From Rhodopirellula sp. (lineage in GTDB: Bacteria; Planctomycetota; Planctomycetia; Pirellulales; Pirellulaceae): a DNA stretch of 43,147 nt. The stretch lies in assembly GCA_002698965.1 (NCBI GenBank), contig PAAT01000051.1, positions 1 through 43,147 on the forward strand, written 5' to 3'. Below the pieces are notes generated by a model. The model worked only from the letters and a program-made list of their open reading frames with translations. It made no database searches and had not been told where the DNA came from. Made by a program: the position numbers and the translations under genes. Below are positions 1 to 8,726 of this stretch, piece after piece; position 1 is the stretch's first letter; every line of letters starts with the position of its first letter.

Positions 1-1046
1 AAATCTCCCGCGACCACTGGAGACGCCACAGTACGGCTCGGTAGTAAACGGGATGTCTGCCAGTTTATTTCGCCGGTTTGGATATCCACACCCGCAAGTC
101 CGTAAGCGGAATCCAGAAAGATTAACTCTCGATCACCGTTGTCAGTGGTCCTCACACAAGGAGTGGCATAACCAGCCAGATAGGTTTCACGTTTTACCTG
201 CCAACGAATCTCACCGCTCTTGCGATCCACAGCCAACAAGAAACTGTCATGCGCAGTCCGGTTCGGATAATTCTGAGGTAATACCCCGATGCTAATCATG
301 AATTCTGGGTCCATCTGGACGTTCATCAATACGACCAGATCATCGACGATAATCGGGGAAGTACCCGCACCATTAATGGCTTGATACGGGCCGAGATTTT
401 TCTGCCAGACGGTTTTTCCTTTACGATCCAATGCCATCAATAAGATTTTTTCCGGATCCGACCAGGTCACCACGACGCCATTGGCGTCAGCTGCCGGAGT
501 CGTTGAACCGTAGCTGTTTGCATGGTGCAGACGATGCGGCTTGGAAGAGAAGTTACGTTTCCAAAGGATGTCACCGCGATTGACATGCACACATACAACA
601 CTTCGTTCAGCGGTATCCGGTTCACCGCTTATCAGGTAGAGTCTGTCTCCGACTACAACCGGTGATCCGTGGCCATGCCCTGGGAGATCAAGGATCCAGT
701 TATAATCCTTCGCGGTCCATGTCAATGGGACTGTATCTGCATGACTGATTCCCGTTCCATTGGGTCCGCGGAATCTTGGCCAGTCTGTATCATGGGCGGC
801 TGGATTTTCTTTCGAATTGTCAGAAGCTGTTGCTTCAGTTACAGATGATATTGCAGTAAATACCAGTGTTACCGCGAACAGAACCCAAACACTCAAATCG
901 ACTTCTGGAACTTTCGGCCAGCGAATTTTGAACGAGAACACGTGGTTTGGCTGCAAACCCGTGGGTTTGCCCGAAGCGGTATTAAAACAATGTGTCAGCA
1001 TTCGATTATTGGAATCAAATTCCATACAAGTCTTCATCAGATTCAT
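1..1046 (-). CDS. Secreted PQQ-like (BamB-type) beta-propeller protein, 5' part only
   Basis: The reading frame is open on the minus strand from an ATG at 1046 (in-frame TAA just upstream) to the window edge, so the C-terminus is missing. A hydrophobic stretch (VWVLFAVTLVFTA) precedes the mature start, which has the planctomycete propeller opening DWPRFRGPNGTG. Blade-like repeats follow, such as GSPVVVGDRLYLISGE, VVCVHVNRGDILWKR and LLALD-type strands of the form D-x-K-x-G-x-x-x-W. These are the PQQ/BamB WD-like repeats, normally a seven- or eight-blade propeller of about 400-450 residues; PQQ itself need not bind. About 50 residues precede the signal-like helix from the first ATG, so ATG 1001 or a later start is possible. 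The upstream part also overlaps an opposite-strand coding-like stretch (986-1159). It likely acts outside the cytoplasmic membrane. The family is certain; substrate and partner are unknown. Confidence 0.85.
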   Translation of the reverse strand, partial: MNLMKTCMEFDSNNRMLTHCFNTASGKPTGLQPNHVFSFKIRWPKVPEVDLSVWVLFAVTLVFTAISSVTEATASDNSKENPAAHDTDWPRFRGPNGTGISHADTVPLTWTAKDYNWILDLPGHGHGSPVVVGDRLYLISGEPDTAERSVVCVHVNRGDILWKRNFSSKPHRLHHANSYGSTTPAADANGVVVTWSDPEKILLMALDRKGKTVWQKNLGPYQAINGAGTSPIIVDDLVVLMNVQMDPEFMISIGVLPQNYPNRTAHDSFLLAVDRKSGEIRWQVKRETYLAGYATPCVRTTDNGDRELIFLDSAYGLAGVDIQTGEINWQTSRLLPSRTVASPVVAGD

Positions 1047-1159
1047 ACCGCCCCATCTTTAACCTGGACTATTTCAATCATGACCGCGTCGAAGCCATCT
1101 TCGACCAGTTTACCAAATCACAATACAAAGTGCTTGGTGAGAAGGTGGCTTGTTACTAG
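986..1159 (+). pseudogene. Possible coding remnant (C-terminal fragment)
   Basis: Between an in-frame TAA at 983-985 and a TAG at 1157-1159, the plus strand reads as a protein-like sequence including SYRPIFNLDYFNHDRVEAIF and ending EKVACY. It has no start codon of its own that makes sense. The composition (aromatic and charged residues, no low complexity) is more protein-like than chance intergenic DNA, which suggests the 3' end of a decayed gene. It overlaps the 5' end of the opposite-strand propeller gene by about 60 bases. I do not recognise the family. A chance open frame is a real alternative. Confidence 0.25.
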
Positions 1160-1182
1160 CCAGATACGTATGAAGAAGGATG

Positions 1183-2022
1183 TCATTTTTTCTTCACGTC
1201 GATTACATCGCCGCCTTTAGGCTTTCCTTTGCCATAGCAAACCATATCGAGAAACTGATTGAATGCCTCGTAAGTTTCCTTGTCACGCGAAACGGGACTA
1301 AAAAGGACTCGTTTGCCTGGTACGTGACCCAACGAATCGATATAGACCATCTTGCTCCAGATATTTTTCTGAATAAGAGTCGATTGCATGTCGTGACCTT
1401 GTTGGGCCGGTGTGGCGGGGTGTTCTCTTTTACCGCCATACATAATGAAACCGGGCGGATCTTTGAAAACAACATTATTCATGACATGACGTGGCAAATA
1501 GGGGCTGTTGCCAAACCATCCGACAATGTTCAGTTTCTTTGGTTTGTATTTGGTATCAGCTGGCCAATCCCAATTCTTGTTATAAGCAATCTGGGCACTG
1601 ATATAGCCACCGGCAGAAGCACCGGTGGAGACAATCTTGCTGGGATCACCGCCATATTTCCTGGCATTGGCCTGGATATACGCAACTGCCATCGCAATGT
1701 CGAGTGTGCAATCTTCCTTGGTGATCGTTGTCCCCTCTTTCTTTAGCCGATAGTTTGGTGAAACAACGATACATCCCTTAGCCATATAGAGCTTCTGCAT
1801 ATCCTTATTGCAATATGCTTTGCTACCATTTTTGAATGCGCCGCCATGAATCGTGAAGACAATAGGAGCGTTCTTATATTCGGTGTTCCAGTAGACATCC
1901 AGAACATTCCGCTCATGCATACCATACCGAACATCTCTGTCGACTTTGACCTCTGCATACGCCTTCGTTGCGAAGATCAACAGCCCAACGGCCACAGCGA
2001 TATTTGCCTTCAAGCTCTTCAT
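1183..2022 (-). CDS. Secreted alpha/beta hydrolase (carboxylesterase/lipase-like, BD-FAE type)
   Basis: This 279-residue protein begins with a Sec signal peptide (MKSLKANIAVAVGLLIFATKAYA, seen as a basic start, hydrophobic core and AYA cleavage site). It shows the alpha/beta hydrolase hallmarks: oxyanion-hole HGGAF at residues 59-63, nucleophile elbow GASAGG with Ser136, and a late His233 in the sequence SLGHVPG. The usual acid position (G-x-x-D-x-x-x-P in relatives) reads GKREHPATP, so Glu200 may replace Asp. The substrate is probably a short ester or acetylated sugar in the periplasm or outside the cell; this is inferred from the family. AGGACTT about 5 bases upstream of ATG 2022 is a reasonable ribosome site. 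It stands alone, 136 bases from the propeller gene on the same strand. Family confidence is high; substrate unknown. Confidence 0.85.
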   Translation of the reverse strand: MKSLKANIAVAVGLLIFATKAYAEVKVDRDVRYGMHERNVLDVYWNTEYKNAPIVFTIHGGAFKNGSKAYCNKDMQKLYMAKGCIVVSPNYRLKKEGTTITKEDCTLDIAMAVAYIQANARKYGGDPSKIVSTGASAGGYISAQIAYNKNWDWPADTKYKPKKLNIVGWFGNSPYLPRHVMNNVVFKDPPGFIMYGGKREHPATPAQQGHDMQSTLIQKNIWSKMVYIDSLGHVPGKRVLFSPVSRDKETYEAFNQFLDMVCYGKGKPKGGDVIDVKKK

Positions 2023-2138
2023 GAGTAAGTCCTGTTTGTTTAGGTGACCGTTAAAGTTCTTACATTCCGGGGCGTATCAAAAGGCTGAATGACCTGCGAA
2101 AAAACAATGCCGGCTAGTCAACACTCAGTTTATCATTT

Positions 2139-2522
2139 CTAATCCTGAGGATTTGAGTCTTTCAATCCGATAAAAAATACTTTGGGCAGTGTAAGAAGTA
2201 TCGCCAAAGGAACGCCGATGCTCGCTCCGTATAAAGCACCTGTTATTGCCCAATCGACCGTTCCGGCTGGAACTACCTCAGCGCAGGCCAAAGCGGCGTA
2301 GGAAGCGATCATCGCTGCAATTCCCGCTGCCGTAATTGAAACCCCATTGCCAAATTGCTTTTGAAGAAGGATGGCAGAAGCCGTGGAACCAAATACGCCT
2401 ATGGCAATTCCAGGCACCCCTTTCACTAATGACCATGAAAGAGTCCCAGCAGCAAGCATCGTAAACAATCCCAAAGCCGTGCTTATTACTGTCAGTAAGA
2501 TAACTTGCAATCTTGTATTCAT
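2139..2522 (-). CDS. Small integral membrane protein, four predicted helices
   Basis: This 127-residue protein is almost entirely hydrophobic. Four likely transmembrane segments are visible at roughly residues 6-28 (VILLTVISTALGLFTMLAAG), 34-52, 62-84 and 92-115, joined by very short loops. The C-terminus is polar (LKDSNPQD). AGGGTG lies about 7 bases before ATG 2522, a plausible ribosome site. No catalytic or binding motif is visible and I do not recognise the family. It has no obvious operon partner: the esterase is 116 bases downstream on the same strand and the permease operon ends 365 bases upstream. Confidence 0.65.
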   Translation of the reverse strand: MNTRLQVILLTVISTALGLFTMLAAGTLSWSLVKGVPGIAIGVFGSTASAILLQKQFGNGVSITAAGIAAMIASYAALACAEVVPAGTVDWAITGALYGASIGVPLAILLTLPKVFFIGLKDSNPQD

Positions 2523-2561
2523 TGGTTCACCCTATCATTATCTATCTGTTGAATTCCAACG

Positions 2562-2723
2562 ATGAAGGAAACAACGCTCATCTTCTACCAAGGCTTCACC
2601 GGATTCACCTTCGAATTCGTACTTCAACCCAATGGCGCTGACCTCTACAAGCGTGTCGGTAATACCGTAGACAAGTATGCTACCAAAAACGGAGGCAAGC
2701 AAGTTAGCATTTCACTGGACTAA
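2562..2723 (+). CDS. Possible 53-residue hypothetical protein
   Basis: An ATG at 2562 opens a 53-residue frame ending TAA 2721-2723. The sequence (for example GFTGFTFEFVLQPNGADLYK near the start) alternates hydrophobic and polar residues like a beta-rich fragment. It has no signal peptide, no membrane segment, no convincing ribosome site (only weak purines), and a stop directly upstream. It fills most of the 365-base gap between the membrane protein and the efflux operon. It could be a small gene, the tail of a decayed gene, or a chance frame. Confidence 0.25.
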   Translation: MKETTLIFYQGFTGFTFEFVLQPNGADLYKRVGNTVDKYATKNGGKQVSISLD

Positions 2724-2806
2724 GAAAGACATCATGTGAGATGGGTCTTGTTGAAATCAATTCTTATCATTCAACGCCCGGAAAACATGACCGCCACCAG
2801 CGAATG

Positions 2807-2839
2807 ATAAAAGGGATCGGTCGTCTTTACTGATCCCTT
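2807..2839 (-). terminator. Intrinsic terminator of the efflux operon
   Basis: On the minus strand AAGGGATC and GATCCCTT form a perfect 8-bp stem around a 13-base loop, followed by TTTTAT. It lies about 50 bases past the stop codon of the MacB-type permease. The T run is on the minus strand only, so it would stop transcription arriving from the permease gene. Confidence 0.7.
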
Positions 2840-2887
2840 ACGCGCTTCCGGTTACATTGTTCCCAAACGCATATACCAGGCAGTAAC

Positions 2888-4204
2888 TTATTCGTGACGC
2901 AGTGCTTCGATGGGATCCATATAGGCTGCGCGCCAGGCCGGATAAACTCCAAAAAGCACACCAGAAAGAATGGCGATGGCCAGTGAAAGAACAACCGACC
3001 AGGAAGCAATCTGAGGCTCAATCTGAGCCACAATCGGTGGAACAAGTTCAGGCCAGTAGTTACTAACAAAGTCACGACCACCGCGGAACAACGGACCACA
3101 CAATAGCCCAGAGGCCACACCTAGTAATCCACCAATACCGGTCAATAGAATTGCCTCCGTAATAAACTGAAAAATAATATGCGATCGTTTAGCTCCCAAC
3201 GCACGGCGTACTCCGATCTCCCTAGTTCGCTCAGTCACGGTCGACAACATAATATTCATGATCCCAATCCCTCCCACTAACAGCGAGATACCGGCGATCA
3301 CAACCAAAAGCACATTAAACATCGCTCTTGTACGTTCGGCCTGAGCCAATAGCTCTTTGGGAACAACCACCGCATAATCTTCTTCCGCGTGATAACGTTT
3401 CAGTAAGTTCGTGATGATCGCAGCCGTTTCGTCAACATGTTCAATTTCATCCACTCCAACGGTTATCTGACTCAGCTCAACCTGCTCGCCCTGCCACGAA
3501 TTACCAACACGCTTCATCACCCGATCACCAATACGGGCTTCCATCGTATCAAGCGGGATATAGGCATCCAGATTATATTCCCGAGCATCCAGACTTCCAC
3601 CAATCGCAGCGGAAGCGGTTCGCGCTTTGGTTTGGCCAATCACCGTGTACAACTCACGCCCAACCCAAACACGCTGTCCAATCGGGTTTTGATAAGGAAA
3701 CAAGCGGGAAGATGTGTCATCAGCCAGGACAATGACCTTTTTGCCTCGATCTCGTGGGGTGAGCCAGCGACCTCGAGCTAACTTCAAATGATTCAAACTG
3801 CGGTATTCTTCCATGCAACCCACTAACTTGGCGTCCGCTTCACGATCCTCCCGACGTAACTCATATCGGAACTCACGCATCGGCACCGCCTCTTTTACCG
3901 ACGGCAGGGTTTCAGTAATCCGCTTGTAGTCCGCTCGCAGCAATCCGTAACGGTGAACACTAACTCGAGCCATTTGAGGTTCGTTATCAGATGTCGGCTT
4001 CTTCGTGCGAACAATAACGTTTTTAGCACCAAGTTCTTTGATCTGTTCCTGAGCACGATGGCTAACACCTTCCCCCATGGCTACCAACCAGATTACCGTT
4101 GCTGTTCCGATGAAAATGCCAAGCCCCGCAAGTCCGGCTCGCATTTTATGTAACAGCAAGCTCTTAATGCCAAGCCGTATCGTTCTTAGAAATAACAGAT
4201 TCAC
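2888..4204 (-). CDS. MacB/FtsX-type ABC transporter permease without an ATPase domain
   Basis: This 438-residue protein has the topology of the MacB transmembrane subunit. It has one N-terminal helix (about 22-42), a large periplasmic MacB_PCD-like domain (about 45-290) and three C-terminal helices (about 295-320, 342-372 and 402-424). The diagnostic FtsX-family segments are present: TERTREIGVRRALGAKRSHI (324-343), a glycine-rich helix LLVGGIGIMNIML, and the terminal YPAWRAAYMDPIEALRHE. In E. coli MacB the ATPase is fused N-terminally; here it is absent, and no ATPase gene lies beside it. The gene is last in a minus-strand operon after three adaptors (50-base gap) and before a terminator. By family it would be the inner-membrane part of a tripartite efflux or mechanotransmission pump. 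Substrate unknown. Confidence 0.9.
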   Translation of the reverse strand: MNLLFLRTIRLGIKSLLLHKMRAGLAGLGIFIGTATVIWLVAMGEGVSHRAQEQIKELGAKNVIVRTKKPTSDNEPQMARVSVHRYGLLRADYKRITETLPSVKEAVPMREFRYELRREDREADAKLVGCMEEYRSLNHLKLARGRWLTPRDRGKKVIVLADDTSSRLFPYQNPIGQRVWVGRELYTVIGQTKARTASAAIGGSLDAREYNLDAYIPLDTMEARIGDRVMKRVGNSWQGEQVELSQITVGVDEIEHVDETAAIITNLLKRYHAEEDYAVVVPKELLAQAERTRAMFNVLLVVIAGISLLVGGIGIMNIMLSTVTERTREIGVRRALGAKRSHIIFQFITEAILLTGIGGLLGVASGLLCGPLFRGGRDFVSNYWPELVPPIVAQIEPQIASWSVVLSLAIAILSGVLFGVYPAWRAAYMDPIEALRHE

Positions 4205-4254
4205 TAATTCAGCCTTGTTTCCCAGTCGATTACATCATCGAGGGGCATCCTATT

Positions 4255-5673
4255 CTAGGATCCCGACATAGAAGTCTCCGAAGTTTCCTTCACTTCGGTC
4301 TCTGATTCCACTTTAGGAGCCTCTGTATAAATCAGAGGATTCATGATCACTTTTTCACCCAAGCGAATGCCACTTTCAACAATCAGCGAGACGTCATCGC
4401 CTGGTTTTGTCTTTAGAAGGCGTTGTTCTACCCCAATCGCATTTTCCACCCAACAGTAGATGTTGTCTTCAATCTCAACCGTGGCAGCAAGAGGTACCGT
4501 TAAAACTTCATCAACCTCATTGATCATAATCTCGATCTTGGCACTAGTCCCCGGTTTTAGATTCTTAAGAGTCGGCAATTCAACAATGACGTCATAACGG
4601 ACGACGTCACCCGAGCCAATAATCGGGGGGCGAGCAATGTCGGCAACTTCCGATACTTCGGCCTCAATCGGGGAACGCCCGGGAAGTTTAACAATCGCCT
4701 TCATTCCCACATGGATATTCTCAATCATCGCTTCCACAATGCCAAGCTTGACCTGCATCTTTGCCAAATTAGGCATCAATAATAAAACTTGCTCCTTGTA
4801 GACCGTACCACCCTCAACGATATCCGGAGCCCATTTCCAGGAAGCCGCTCGCGGATGAATCACTAAGCCATCCTTCGGAGCCAGAATCGTACAGAACTCC
4901 TTTTCTTCTAATGCACGATCTCGACGTGAAGCATCCGCATCAGCACGTTCATCACTGGCTTCGAACTGAGCTTTAGCAACTTTAAGCTCACCTTCCAGTC
5001 GTGCCATTTCTGACTTTTTCGTGTGCTCTTTAAGTATGCTGAGGTCATTGCTCATTACATCTAAATCCACCTTGTGAATATCGATTCGGCGTCGCCAACG
5101 GTCGACTTCATCTGCACTTACATAACCCTTTTCAAACTGACGCACATTGAATGTCAGGAATTCATTAAAGGCAAGCAAGTCACTTTCCTTCACAATCAGT
5201 TCCAGTTCTTTTTGTAATAATTCAGTGACATACCTACCTTCGAGATATTCAGCCACAGCCAACTCACGCGATTTCACCGTCGTTCGCCAGTGCTCAGCAC
5301 CACTCCGCGACCAGTGAGCATACTTTGAGCGTTCCGAGATTTGCTCATCAATGAAGAGCGAATCTAACGTCAGGATCACATCACCTTGCTTCACGTAGCT
5401 TCCATTTTCCACCACGGATGTGATGATATTAGCACCACGCACCTGACAAATAATCTCGTAATTCTCCGTACTTTCCAACGTCCCCTGATCTTTCAGCGAG
5501 AGCGTAAGCGGTGTCCTTTGGACAACGTGAGTAAGAAAATGCTTCCGCTCAGGTACATCACTTTGACCATTCAGCGCAAGGCCTACCCCCTGATAGATAC
5601 CGAAGCCCAGGCCTCCAAGCAACAACAGGATTAACAAAGGCTTCACAACGCGGGATTTGAATGAACCAGCCAC
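4255..5673 (-). CDS. HlyD/MacA-type periplasmic adaptor, third of three
   Basis: This 472-residue membrane fusion protein has an N-terminal membrane anchor (about 11-33, LLILLLLGGLGFGIYQGV). It is followed by the first half of a lipoyl-like domain (SLKDQGTLES, then VENGSYVKQGDVILTLD) and a long alpha-helical hairpin (about 110-255) rich in Lys, Glu and Arg. The second lipoyl half follows (FCTILAPKDGLVIHPRAASW), then beta-barrel and membrane-proximal domains (VEAMIENIHVGMKAIVKLPG; LKPGTSAKIEI). It links an inner-membrane transporter to a TolC-type channel. Start: GTG at 5673 with AGGAAG about 10 bases upstream, 5 bases after the stop of the previous adaptor. It is clearly a close paralogue of that adaptor, sharing the ERSKYAHW-x-RSGAEHWR segment. 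The tail after residue 445 is Glu/Ser-rich. Family sure; partner specificity unknown. Confidence 0.9.
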   Translation of the reverse strand: MAGSFKSRVVKPLLILLLLGGLGFGIYQGVGLALNGQSDVPERKHFLTHVVQRTPLTLSLKDQGTLESTENYEIICQVRGANIITSVVENGSYVKQGDVILTLDSLFIDEQISERSKYAHWSRSGAEHWRTTVKSRELAVAEYLEGRYVTELLQKELELIVKESDLLAFNEFLTFNVRQFEKGYVSADEVDRWRRRIDIHKVDLDVMSNDLSILKEHTKKSEMARLEGELKVAKAQFEASDERADADASRRDRALEEKEFCTILAPKDGLVIHPRAASWKWAPDIVEGGTVYKEQVLLLMPNLAKMQVKLGIVEAMIENIHVGMKAIVKLPGRSPIEAEVSEVADIARPPIIGSGDVVRYDVIVELPTLKNLKPGTSAKIEIMINEVDEVLTVPLAATVEIEDNIYCWVENAIGVEQRLLKTKPGDDVSLIVESGIRLGEKVIMNPLIYTEAPKVESETEVKETSETSMSGS

Positions 5674-5678
5674 TGTTT

Positions 5679-7106
5679 TTAATCTTCCTGAACCATGGCA
5701 GTAGCTGTTTGTTCGAAATTGATCAAAGCATCATCTTGAGCGTCCGGTACATAGGCCAGTGGATTGAGAATAACAGTTTCTCCGGCCTTAATACCGTCGA
5801 GAACACGAACCATCTTCTCATCACTATCTGCAAGTTCGACTCTTCGCCGACTGATCGAATCACCATTACGAACCCAGCAATAGAATCCGCTGCCAAATTC
5901 CAATACCGATTCAACCGGCAATAAAACCTGATCTGCATATTCATTCATAACGATTTCGACTTCCGCGGTCATCCCTGGCTTTAAGCCTTCCATTCTTGGT
6001 ATTTCAACCGTCACGTCGTACTTCACAATATTGCTGACACCAATCGTCGGAGGACGAGCGATATTAGCAACATGGGATACATTACATTCAAAGGGCTCAC
6101 GATCCGGCAGTTTGACAAAGACTAGCATTCCAGCCTTGACGTGCTCAACTAATGCTTCATGCACTCCGACCTTGACCTGCATCTTATCCAGATTAGGCAT
6201 GAGCAGCATAACCTGCTCTGTGTAAACGGTTCCACCTTCGGTGATATCAGGTGCATCCTTCCAGGCTGCGGCTCGCGGGTGGATCACCAGACCAGCCTTG
6301 GGAGCTAGAACGGTGCAATATTCTTTTTCTTGGACAGCCTGGTCGCGACGAGAAGCATCGGCCCACGCTCGTTCATCATTCGCCTCAAACTGAGCCTGCG
6401 AAACCTTCAACTCACCTTCGAGACGTGCTAATTCGTATTCCTTTGTGTATTTCTTGAATACCTCAATGTCTGACTTCAGCACTTCGATACGCAACTTGGT
6501 AAATTCAACACGGCGACGATGCTCTTCAACCTGATCGCGACTTTCATAGCCACGTTCATACTGGCGTTGCACATATTCAAGCAGTTCCTGATCGGTCAGT
6601 AAATCTGCCTCGGCAATGACGAGATCTTTTTCCATCCCGGTTAACTCAGCAACAAATCGTCCTTCGAGATATTCCGGAATAGCAAGTTTGTTCTTTTCAA
6701 CACTTGCTCTCCAATGTTCAGCACCACTTCTGGCCCAGTGAGCGTACTTCGATCGTTCAGCAATCTCTTCGTCGATATAGAGTGTATCGAGCGTCAGAAC
6801 CACATCTCCTTTCTCAACATAAGTACCAGAATCAACAACCGAAGTCACCGTGTTCTGACCACGTACCCGACATACGATCTCAACATTATCGTACGATTCG
6901 AGCGAGCCCTGCTCTGTCACCGAAACAGCCATTTCCCCGAGTCTTACTACATGGGTTGGAGCTTTAAGGAAGTCAAGATTCACTTGGACTTCACCGTCAT
7001 CACTCTTCGCAAAAAGGTAGCCTCCAACACCTAAGCCAACCAATAAGCAACTAACAACAATCTGAGACCAAATTGAAGCTCCCTGCTGCTGATAATTCTT
7101 ACTCAT
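5679..7106 (-). CDS. HlyD/MacA-type periplasmic adaptor, second of three
   Basis: This 475-residue adaptor has an anchor helix at about 13-33 (WSQIVVSCLLVGLGVGGYLF) and a lipoyl-like half site (SVTEQGSLES; VDSGTYVEKGDVVLTLD). A helical hairpin at about 110-260 contains ERSKYAHWARSGAEHWR and ARLEGELKVSQAQFEANDER. The second lipoyl half is YCTVLAPKAGLVIHPRAAAW, followed by barrel domains with LKPGMTAEVEIVMNEY. Its ATG (7106) lies inside the end of the upstream adaptor gene (8-base overlap, ATGAGTAA), so the two are very probably translationally coupled. It is most similar to the third adaptor, which suggests a tandem duplication. By family it acts as the periplasmic bridge of a tripartite pump. 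Confidence 0.9.
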   Translation of the reverse strand: MSKNYQQQGASIWSQIVVSCLLVGLGVGGYLFAKSDDGEVQVNLDFLKAPTHVVRLGEMAVSVTEQGSLESYDNVEIVCRVRGQNTVTSVVDSGTYVEKGDVVLTLDTLYIDEEIAERSKYAHWARSGAEHWRASVEKNKLAIPEYLEGRFVAELTGMEKDLVIAEADLLTDQELLEYVQRQYERGYESRDQVEEHRRRVEFTKLRIEVLKSDIEVFKKYTKEYELARLEGELKVSQAQFEANDERAWADASRRDQAVQEKEYCTVLAPKAGLVIHPRAAAWKDAPDITEGGTVYTEQVMLLMPNLDKMQVKVGVHEALVEHVKAGMLVFVKLPDREPFECNVSHVANIARPPTIGVSNIVKYDVTVEIPRMEGLKPGMTAEVEIVMNEYADQVLLPVESVLEFGSGFYCWVRNGDSISRRRVELADSDEKMVRVLDGIKAGETVILNPLAYVPDAQDDALINFEQTATAMVQED

Positions 7107-8562
7107 CCGTTACTGGCTCCTCATCAACAGAATCTGAATCCGTATAGTCACTGGTATCCCCGAGACCTCGATACTCATCGGCACTTGCCAACTCACTCTG
7201 CTCCATGAACTCCAATGGATTTAGAATCACATCTTCACCCTCTTTCACTCCCTGTTCCACAATAACATAAACATCATTGCTTTCACCAAGAATCACTCGC
7301 TGGCGTTTGGGTTGCCCTGTAGATTGTTCAATCCAGCAGAAGTGTCCCTCTTTTGTCTCGAGAATAGCAGATACCGGAACGTATAAGACATCCTCATATT
7401 CTGCCAGCACAACCTCCACTTCCGCGCTCATGCCGGGCTTGAGCCCCTCTTCATTAGGAAGCGAAATGATCGTATCGTACTTAACAACATTCCCCGACCA
7501 AGGGCCCAGAGGCTGAGCGATAGTTGCCACCTCTGACACTTTAGCTTTCAACTCACGATCCGGTAGTTTAACGCTGGCTTCCAGTCCCATTTTTACCCGA
7601 TCCACGATTGCCTCATGGATGCCGATTTCAATCTGCATTTCCTCGAGATCAGGCATGATCAACAAAATCTGATCATTACTTACACTCACACCTTCCCCAA
7701 TGTCTGGAGTATCTTTCCAGGCGGCTGCCGTGGGATAAATAACGAGTCCATCTTTAGGAGCTTTAATCACGCAATTACCTAATTCTGTTTCCGCTCTAGA
7801 TCGTCGAGCCATATCCATTTGCAAACCAGCTTGGTCAGCAGAAAGCTTCGACTTATGAGCACTCAATCGCCCTTTGAGCTGTTCCAGATCCATCGCCCGG
7901 GTATATCGCTTGTAAACGTCAAGCCGAGTCTGAGCGACCTTGAGTTGCAATTCTGCCTGAGTCACCGTAAAGGCACTACCATCAAGTTCCAATTCTGAAA
8001 CTCGCCCCCGCTTAAAGAGTTGACGATACTGTTCGTATTTATCCTTGGAAGCGTCGAGGTTAATCTGAGCTCGTTGGACTTCAGCCTCCCGTGACTTAAG
8101 CCCTTTCGTATAGCGTCCTTCTTCGAATGAATCGATAGCGATTTGAGCTTGCGCCGTATCCGTCTTTGTTTCTTCTAATGTAGCGGTCGCTTCATGAACA
8201 TTCGTTTTCTGTAGGCTTAAGTTCTCTTCGATCTTTTTCGTATCAAGGCGGACCAACTCATCGCCTTCCTTCACGATCGCTCCCGATTCTACAACCCAGG
8301 TCACTGTATTTCGCCCGCGCACCTTACACTTAATCTCGGTATTCTCGGAGCTTTCCAAAGTTCCCTGTTCGGTCACAGAGATCGTGATCGGGCCACGCGT
8401 TACCTTGTAGGTCAGATTTTCGACAACTTCTTTGGATAACAGATTATTAGGTAAGTAGTAAACACCAGCCACGGCACCACCAACAAAGACACCCAATATC
8501 AAAAATCTGATGACCCATCGCCCAAAACCGGCGCGTTCTCTATTATTTGAATCAGTTGACAC
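7099..8562 (-). CDS. HlyD/MacA-type periplasmic adaptor, first of three
   Basis: This 487-residue adaptor has a cytoplasmic start (SNNRERAGFGRW) and an anchor helix at about 16-37. The first lipoyl half contains SVTEQGTLESSENTEIKCKV and VESGAIVKEGDELVRLD. The helical hairpin at about 110-260 is more regular than in the two paralogues (TLEETKTDTAQAQIAIDSFE; QLKVAQTRLDVYKRYT). The second lipoyl half is NCVIKAPKDGLVIYP, followed by barrel domains with LKPGMSAEVEVVLAEYEDVL. The C-terminal 35 residues are strongly acidic (DTSDYTDSDSVDEEPVTDE). It is the most diverged of the three adaptors and lacks the YAHW-x-RSGAEHW segment they share. It overlaps the next gene by 8 bases and is separated from the TolC-like gene by 164 bases holding a possible internal promoter. 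Confidence 0.9.
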   Translation of the reverse strand: MSTDSNNRERAGFGRWVIRFLILGVFVGGAVAGVYYLPNNLLSKEVVENLTYKVTRGPITISVTEQGTLESSENTEIKCKVRGRNTVTWVVESGAIVKEGDELVRLDTKKIEENLSLQKTNVHEATATLEETKTDTAQAQIAIDSFEEGRYTKGLKSREAEVQRAQINLDASKDKYEQYRQLFKRGRVSELELDGSAFTVTQAELQLKVAQTRLDVYKRYTRAMDLEQLKGRLSAHKSKLSADQAGLQMDMARRSRAETELGNCVIKAPKDGLVIYPTAAAWKDTPDIGEGVSVSNDQILLIMPDLEEMQIEIGIHEAIVDRVKMGLEASVKLPDRELKAKVSEVATIAQPLGPWSGNVVKYDTIISLPNEEGLKPGMSAEVEVVLAEYEDVLYVPVSAILETKEGHFCWIEQSTGQPKRQRVILGESNDVYVIVEQGVKEGEDVILNPLEFMEQSELASADEYRGLGDTSDYTDSDSVDEEPVTDE

Positions 8563-8643
8563 TTCAATACACTCTTTCCAAATCGTTTTTACGAAAGTAT
8601 CTGGTTTAAACCACCCATACTAAGCAAGCGTGGACATTTACCT

Positions 8644-8672
8644 ATTATATATATTTTCTTTTCTTCGTAGAA
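8644..8672 (-). promoter_or_regulatory. Possible internal promoter before the first adaptor gene
   Basis: On the minus strand a perfect TATAAT (8644-8649) lies 17 bases from TTCTAC (8667-8672), a weak -35. The surrounding DNA is very AT-rich. A GC-rich hairpin (CCCACC, 12-base loop, GGTGGG) lies just upstream near 8687-8711, 10 bases before a run of six T. That could be a weak terminator or attenuator of the TolC-like gene. It would let the adaptor and permease genes be expressed separately. Confidence 0.35.
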
Positions 8673-8726
8673 AAAAGACACTCTACCCCACCATCCGAAC
8701 GAGGGGTGGGAAGCTATTGAAAAACT

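Noticed and set aside
1180..1746. 188-codon open frame on the plus strand
   Set aside because: It lies wholly opposite the esterase gene, which has a signal peptide and catalytic motifs; the plus-strand product shows no motif.
8687..8711. GC-rich hairpin after the TolC-like gene as an intrinsic terminator
   Set aside because: The T run begins 10 bases after the stem, too far for a standard terminator; kept only as a possible attenuator.
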